This document shows positions 60,768-64,000 of a stretch of 64,000 nucleotides of DNA, in pieces (position 1 is the stretch's first letter; the number at the start of each line of letters is the position of its first letter). Position numbers and translations under genes: made by a program. Source of the stretch: Trichocoleus sp. FACHB-46 (GTDB lineage: Bacteria > Cyanobacteriota > Cyanobacteriia > FACHB-46); NCBI RefSeq assembly GCF_014695385.1, contig NZ_JACJOD010000006.1:310001-374000 (forward strand), written 5' to 3'. Below the pieces are notes generated by a model. That model made no database searches and was not told the DNA's origin. It saw nothing but the letters and a program-made list of their open reading frames with translations.

Positions 60768-61886
60768 TTAGTTAGAAAATGCCTCTGGTGGGGCAATATC
60801 TGGCCCAGCTACAGCTCCAATCTTGCTTGCTTTCAGCCCTGGGGTCGTCTTAGGCGTTTGCTGACGTGACGAAGGAGTAATGGAGGCTTGCTCTGGAAAG
60901 ACCTGAGTGGTGTCAGTAGCAGCTTCGGGTGCATGTTGATGTGATAGCCAGGTTAAACCACCTACGGCACCCGCCATGAGAGCCGCATAACCAACATATA
61001 AATGTACGGGCCGCAGGCATAATCCACCGGACTCGGCTTCTGGATGATACCAGGATGGTAAAACTGATTTGACTGGATCGGGCGCTGGGATTCCCGCCAC
61101 GAGATTATTACCATCTAAGCCCAAAGCGTTGCCAATGCGCCGGATAAAGCCCCGGACATAGACATCTTCTGGCAATTGCTCAATGCGGCCTGCTTCGAGG
61201 GCTTGGAGCTGATGAATCGGCACCAGCGTTAGGCTGTGGAGTTGGTGCAACGAGAGCGATCGCGCCTGTCGAGCTGCCCGAATATCCTGACCAACTTGAC
61301 GCAGGCTTTCCTCTCTTTCTTGAGCAAACTTCTGCGCGGCTAGCTCTGCCTTTGTGAGTTTCTTAGTTGGCTTGCCCATCATGCCTAAAAGGAAGGGCTG
61401 CTCTTCTACAGGAGTTGATTTGACACCTTCAACCGCCGTTGATTCCAAGAGAGCATCCTCTACGACCACAACCATATTCTCGTTAGTGGTGTTTTCGTCG
61501 GTGAAGGTAGAAGTTGTTGGGGTTGAAGTTTCGATGGGGCTTTCAAGAGTAGCGGAGCTAACTGCGGCTGGTAGCTCTTCTGCTGCCTCTACAGTTTCAT
61601 CCTGACCAGCCTCTTGCTTGAGCGAAGCAGAAATAGCTCGGTATTGCTTAAAAAATTGCCGAAATGCGAGGCGAATGGCTTCTCTGCTCACTGCTTTGAC
61701 GAGGGTCTGAGCCCCTCCAGCAGTTTCGCCCAGCATGGTTTGTAGGCCAGCCAACACTCGGCGATAGACTTCACTGTGATAGAGTTCGGACTCTATTTGG
61801 CCTAGGATGGTTCGCAATTCTTCTTGGGAAATCTCAATTGCGATGTTTCCAGTAGCGTCTGAGCAATACACAGGTTTTAGTACCAC
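60768..61886 (-). CDS. RodZ-like helix-turn-helix membrane protein
   Basis: This 372-residue protein has an N-terminal domain of about 95 residues (EISQEELRTILGQIESELY) found in cyanobacterial homologues, a low-complexity linker (about 95-180), and an HTH_25/RodZ-like domain (about 195-265) with GQDIRAARQARSLSLHQLHSLT and LEAGRIEQLPEDVYVRGFIRRIGNALGLD. One membrane helix (LYVGYAALMAGAVGGLTWL, about 305-323) and a short periplasmic tail complete it. RodZ links MreB to the cell envelope in rod-shaped bacteria; this protein has the same layout but an extra N-terminal domain. Function inferred from fold only. Confidence 0.85.
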   Translation of the reverse strand: MVLKPVYCSDATGNIAIEISQEELRTILGQIESELYHSEVYRRVLAGLQTMLGETAGGAQTLVKAVSREAIRLAFRQFFKQYRAISASLKQEAGQDETVEAAEELPAAVSSATLESPIETSTPTTSTFTDENTTNENMVVVVEDALLESTAVEGVKSTPVEEQPFLLGMMGKPTKKLTKAELAAQKFAQEREESLRQVGQDIRAARQARSLSLHQLHSLTLVPIHQLQALEAGRIEQLPEDVYVRGFIRRIGNALGLDGNNLVAGIPAPDPVKSVLPSWYHPEAESGGLCLRPVHLYVGYAALMAGAVGGLTWLSHQHAPEAATDTTQVFPEQASITPSSRQQTPKTTPGLKASKIGAVAGPDIAPPEAFSN

Positions 61887-62363
61887 GATGTCTCGAATCT
61901 CCTTGCTTAACTAGAGATAGGGCTGAACTGACTAAGCGATCAGGATGCAGCAAGGGACTCAGCCCCCGTGTCTTGGTCCTGTTGATTAAACTTTTTTCAA
62001 AAGGTATTTGTAGGGCAACAAGTGATATTGAAAAAGGTTTATTCAATCAGTCACAGGTGTCAGTACATCGACCCTCTATCCAATCATTTCTTCGCTCAGC
62101 TGGTACTAATTCCGGACAAGCCTTGAGATTATTATCTATCGTGAGATTTGGCTATAAGATTTGGCGATCGCGACCTAGCAAAATGCGAGCCCTGAGATCA
62201 TTAAAGACTCAGAACTCGCATCGTTGTTATCTATAACCGCATCCATCGTCTAGGGAGTGTATGGATGATGACAATCAAAATCTGGCAGATGCGGTGATTT
62301 TAATCATAGGTAAAAATTTATGGCTGCTCAGAAATAAGGAATAATTCCTCAGAGCAAATCCTT
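61887..62363. other. Intergenic region with one hairpin
   Basis: A hairpin ATGCGAG/CTCGCAT (62183-62221), extended inside by TGAG/CTCA, lies about 140 bp beyond the stop of the 52-residue minus-strand gene and may terminate it. No other feature was recognised. Confidence 0.5.
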
Positions 62364-62522
62364 TTAGCGGCGTCCTTCGGGTTCATAGGCTCTCGACCAG
62401 CAACGCTCTAACACTTCAACTTTGTGCACATGCCAGAAGCGCTGGGGATTTAAAATCACTTTATGGCTGGAGGAGAAAACAGGTTGATTGAGGAATTGCC
62501 AGAAGGGGAAACTCATGTTCAT
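62364..62522 (-). CDS. Small aromatic-rich protein, conserved-looking (52 aa)
   Basis: A minus-strand ATG at 62522 opens a 52-residue frame, MNMSFPFWQFLNQPVF..., with internal HKVILNPQRFWHVHKVEVLER and ending CWSRAYEPEGRR. It is rich in Trp, His and Arg, has no membrane helix, and its composition is unlike a random frame. I recall similar short proteins with the ending VEVLERCWxRAYEP in cyanobacteria but know no function. A second ATG at 62516 is possible. It stands alone between the RodZ-like gene and glyS. Confidence 0.65.
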   Translation of the reverse strand: MNMSFPFWQFLNQPVFSSSHKVILNPQRFWHVHKVEVLERCWSRAYEPEGRR

Positions 62523-63075
62523 AGGGTTGTGCTCTTGAGGTGTAGGGCGGAGGTGATGAAGCAGGTGTCAGAAGATACCGACGTTTTATTCTGCCGCGCT
62601 GTTTGGTGTTGTTATTAACATGCCAGAAGTCACTACTAAATTTCCTAGTGAGGATTGCGGAATCTTAGAGGCTATTTTTTCAGGCTCCGTATTTTCACGA
62701 GGTAAAGAACGCGACAGTACTGAAATATCGGTGGTGGGTAATGCTGTTGAACTGCACCAAATGGGCTGGCTGTAGTCATGTCGTGGGGGCTCTATTTCAT
62801 GAATCGCTCCAAAGGAATCGAAACAAAATCTCTATCTTTAGATTCCGCAATGGTAAGAGCTAATCCGCACTGTTATAGATGAAAAGTTGATGTTTAAATG
62901 CACTTTAAAGAGATTTCTTTATGTAGTTGAGGATGTGGACAGGGGCAGCGATCGCTATAGCGGCAAATTTGGGATTTCCTCAAATCCGTTCGGGACACGT
63001 CCGACAGGATTCTTCCCAAGGTAAACTGTTGAAATTGGCTGGTACTTGGCCGCTTGACGTTTGAGATGGGGCGCT
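62523..63075. other. Intergenic region upstream of glyS
   Basis: A 553-bp gap. No convincing ORF, tRNA or structured RNA is visible. It should hold the promoters of glyS and of the small minus-strand gene. Confidence 0.5.
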
Positions 63076-64000
63076 ATGGCGACGTTTTTGTTAGAAGTAG
63101 GCACGGAAGAACTGCCTGCAAGTTTTGTGGATTCAGCTTTGGAGCAGTGGCGATCGCAGATTCCTCAAAGCCTGACTGAGCGCTACTTATTGCCTGAAAA
63201 TCAAGCGACTGAAGCGGTTGAGGTCTATGGCACCCCCCGGCGCTTAGCTGTACTGATTAAAGGTTTGCCCACTCAACAACCGGACCAAACAGAAGAGGTG
63301 AAAGGCCCTCCGGTTCAGGCAGCTTTTAAGGATGGGAAGCCTACCAGAGCCGCAGAAGGATTTGCTCAGAAGCAGGGTGTGACTCTGGAGGCGCTAGAAA
63401 TCCGGGCGACGGAGAAAGGAGAGTTTGTTTTTGTTCAAAAGGTGATTGCTGGCCGCCCCACGGCTAAGCTGCTCACAGAGCTGGTGCCGCAGTGGATCAA
63501 CAGCTTGGAAGGGAAGCGATTTATGCGCTGGGGAGATGGCGACCTGAAGTTTCCTCGCCCAATTCGTTGGCTCGTGACTTTGCTAGACGAGACTGTTTTA
63601 CCCCTCAAAATCGTGAGCGGTTCGGAAGTGGTGACGAGCGATCGCGTTTCGCGCGGTCATCGGGTGTTACATCCCCAACCTGTCACCATTCAGCAGCCTG
63701 GAGATTATTTAGCAACCATGCGGGCAGCCTCGGTAGAGCCTGACCCAGAGCAGCGGCGAACTACGATTCAATCACAGGTACAGGCGGCGGCGCAAAAGGT
63801 TGGAGGTTACGCTTTAATCTCGCCTAGCTTGTTGACAGAAGTAACGAATTTAGTGGAATGGCCTTCCGCTGTCGTCGGTCAGTTTGATGCGGAGTTTCTG
63901 GAGCTACCCTCGGAAGTTAGCATCACCGAAATGGAAAGCCATCAACGCTACTTCCCAGTTTTTCAAAGTGAAGGCTCTACGGAACTCCTGCCCTATTTCA
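63076..64000 (+). CDS. glyS: Glycine--tRNA ligase beta subunit, 3'-truncated by window edge
   Basis: A frame from ATG 63076 stays open to the last base, so only about the first 308 residues are seen. The start [18 protein letters not shown] and the motifs [48 protein letters not shown] and [12 protein letters not shown] are characteristic of bacterial GlyS. The beta subunit works with the catalytic alpha subunit GlyQ in an alpha2beta2 enzyme that charges tRNA-Gly. The end and any downstream partner lie outside the window. No strong Shine-Dalgarno precedes the ATG. Confidence 0.96.
   Translation, partial: MATFLLEVGTEELPASFVDSALEQWRSQIPQSLTERYLLPENQATEAVEVYGTPRRLAVLIKGLPTQQPDQTEEVKGPPVQAAFKDGKPTRAAEGFAQKQGVTLEALEIRATEKGEFVFVQKVIAGRPTAKLLTELVPQWINSLEGKRFMRWGDGDLKFPRPIRWLVTLLDETVLPLKIVSGSEVVTSDRVSRGHRVLHPQPVTIQQPGDYLATMRAASVEPDPEQRRTTIQSQVQAAAQKVGGYALISPSLLTEVTNLVEWPSAVVGQFDAEFLELPSEVSITEMESHQRYFPVFQSEGSTELLPYF

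Noticed and set aside
61973-62236. 87-residue plus-strand open frame
   Set aside because: Basic, patternless protein without ribosome site; overlaps a hairpin and the promoter side of the RodZ-like gene.

Overview
This 64-kb window is chromosomal DNA from a cyanobacterium. The octamer GCGATCGC (HIP1), typical of cyanobacterial genomes, recurs throughout. Oxygenic-phototroph genes are present: petA (cytochrome f), psb34, cruF/cruG-type myxoxanthophyll carotenoid genes and a ThiO-ThiG fusion. Several gene neighbourhoods (ruvX, DUF3727, mltG, yqeG; hisG next to an ABC exporter) are also cyanobacterial. Extracellular polysaccharide genes, including an HpsE-like glycosyltransferase, suggest a filamentous Leptolyngbya/Oscillatoria/Nostoc-like organism; that last step is inference.

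Layout. 1-4970: 3' part of petA, a lytic transglycosylase and leucyl aminopeptidase. 5553-23460: a long accessory surface-glycan region. It holds three glycosyltransferases and an acyltransferase, then two divergent giant RTX-type exoproteins that each carry an SGNH esterase domain. After these comes a tight operon for a CDP-linked sugar (rfbF, an LhgO-like flavoprotein, an SDR epimerase/dehydratase, an RfbC-like 3,5-epimerase and a homoserine-dehydrogenase-like/SAF protein), followed by two more GT2 enzymes. 23461-26185: terminators, a strong candidate for 6S RNA on the minus strand, a rhomboid protease and several tiny proteins. 26188-34656: ABC exporter, hisG, an OmpR-type regulator, a third SGNH hydrolase and two consecutive histidine kinases. 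34699-42230: a GHL10-type glycosidase, a Ski2-like helicase, and a c-di-AMP (ydaO/yuaA) riboswitch with its own terminator in front of a split universal-stress protein. 42259-52908: TPR protein, psb34, thiO/G, a ferredoxin, citramalate synthase, a ZIP transporter and cruG/cruF. 53361-64000: mainly housekeeping genes (CofE-like, GNAT, ruvX, DUF3727, mltG, yqeG, proB, a RodZ-like HTH protein, a 52-residue conserved-looking protein and the start of glyS).

How the genes fit together. The 5.5-23.5 kb block reads as an exopolysaccharide locus. Nucleotide-sugar synthesis, sugar transfer and O-acylation are encoded beside secreted esterases with sugar-binding modules that could trim the same glycan outside the cell. 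The most notable signals outside the coding regions are the c-di-AMP riboswitch in front of a Usp-like gene, the long rod-like minus-strand RNA at 24.06-24.22 kb whose 5' arm can refold, and several three-part inverted-repeat elements upstream of polysaccharide genes. No tRNA, rRNA, CRISPR array, transposase or prophage gene was recognised.
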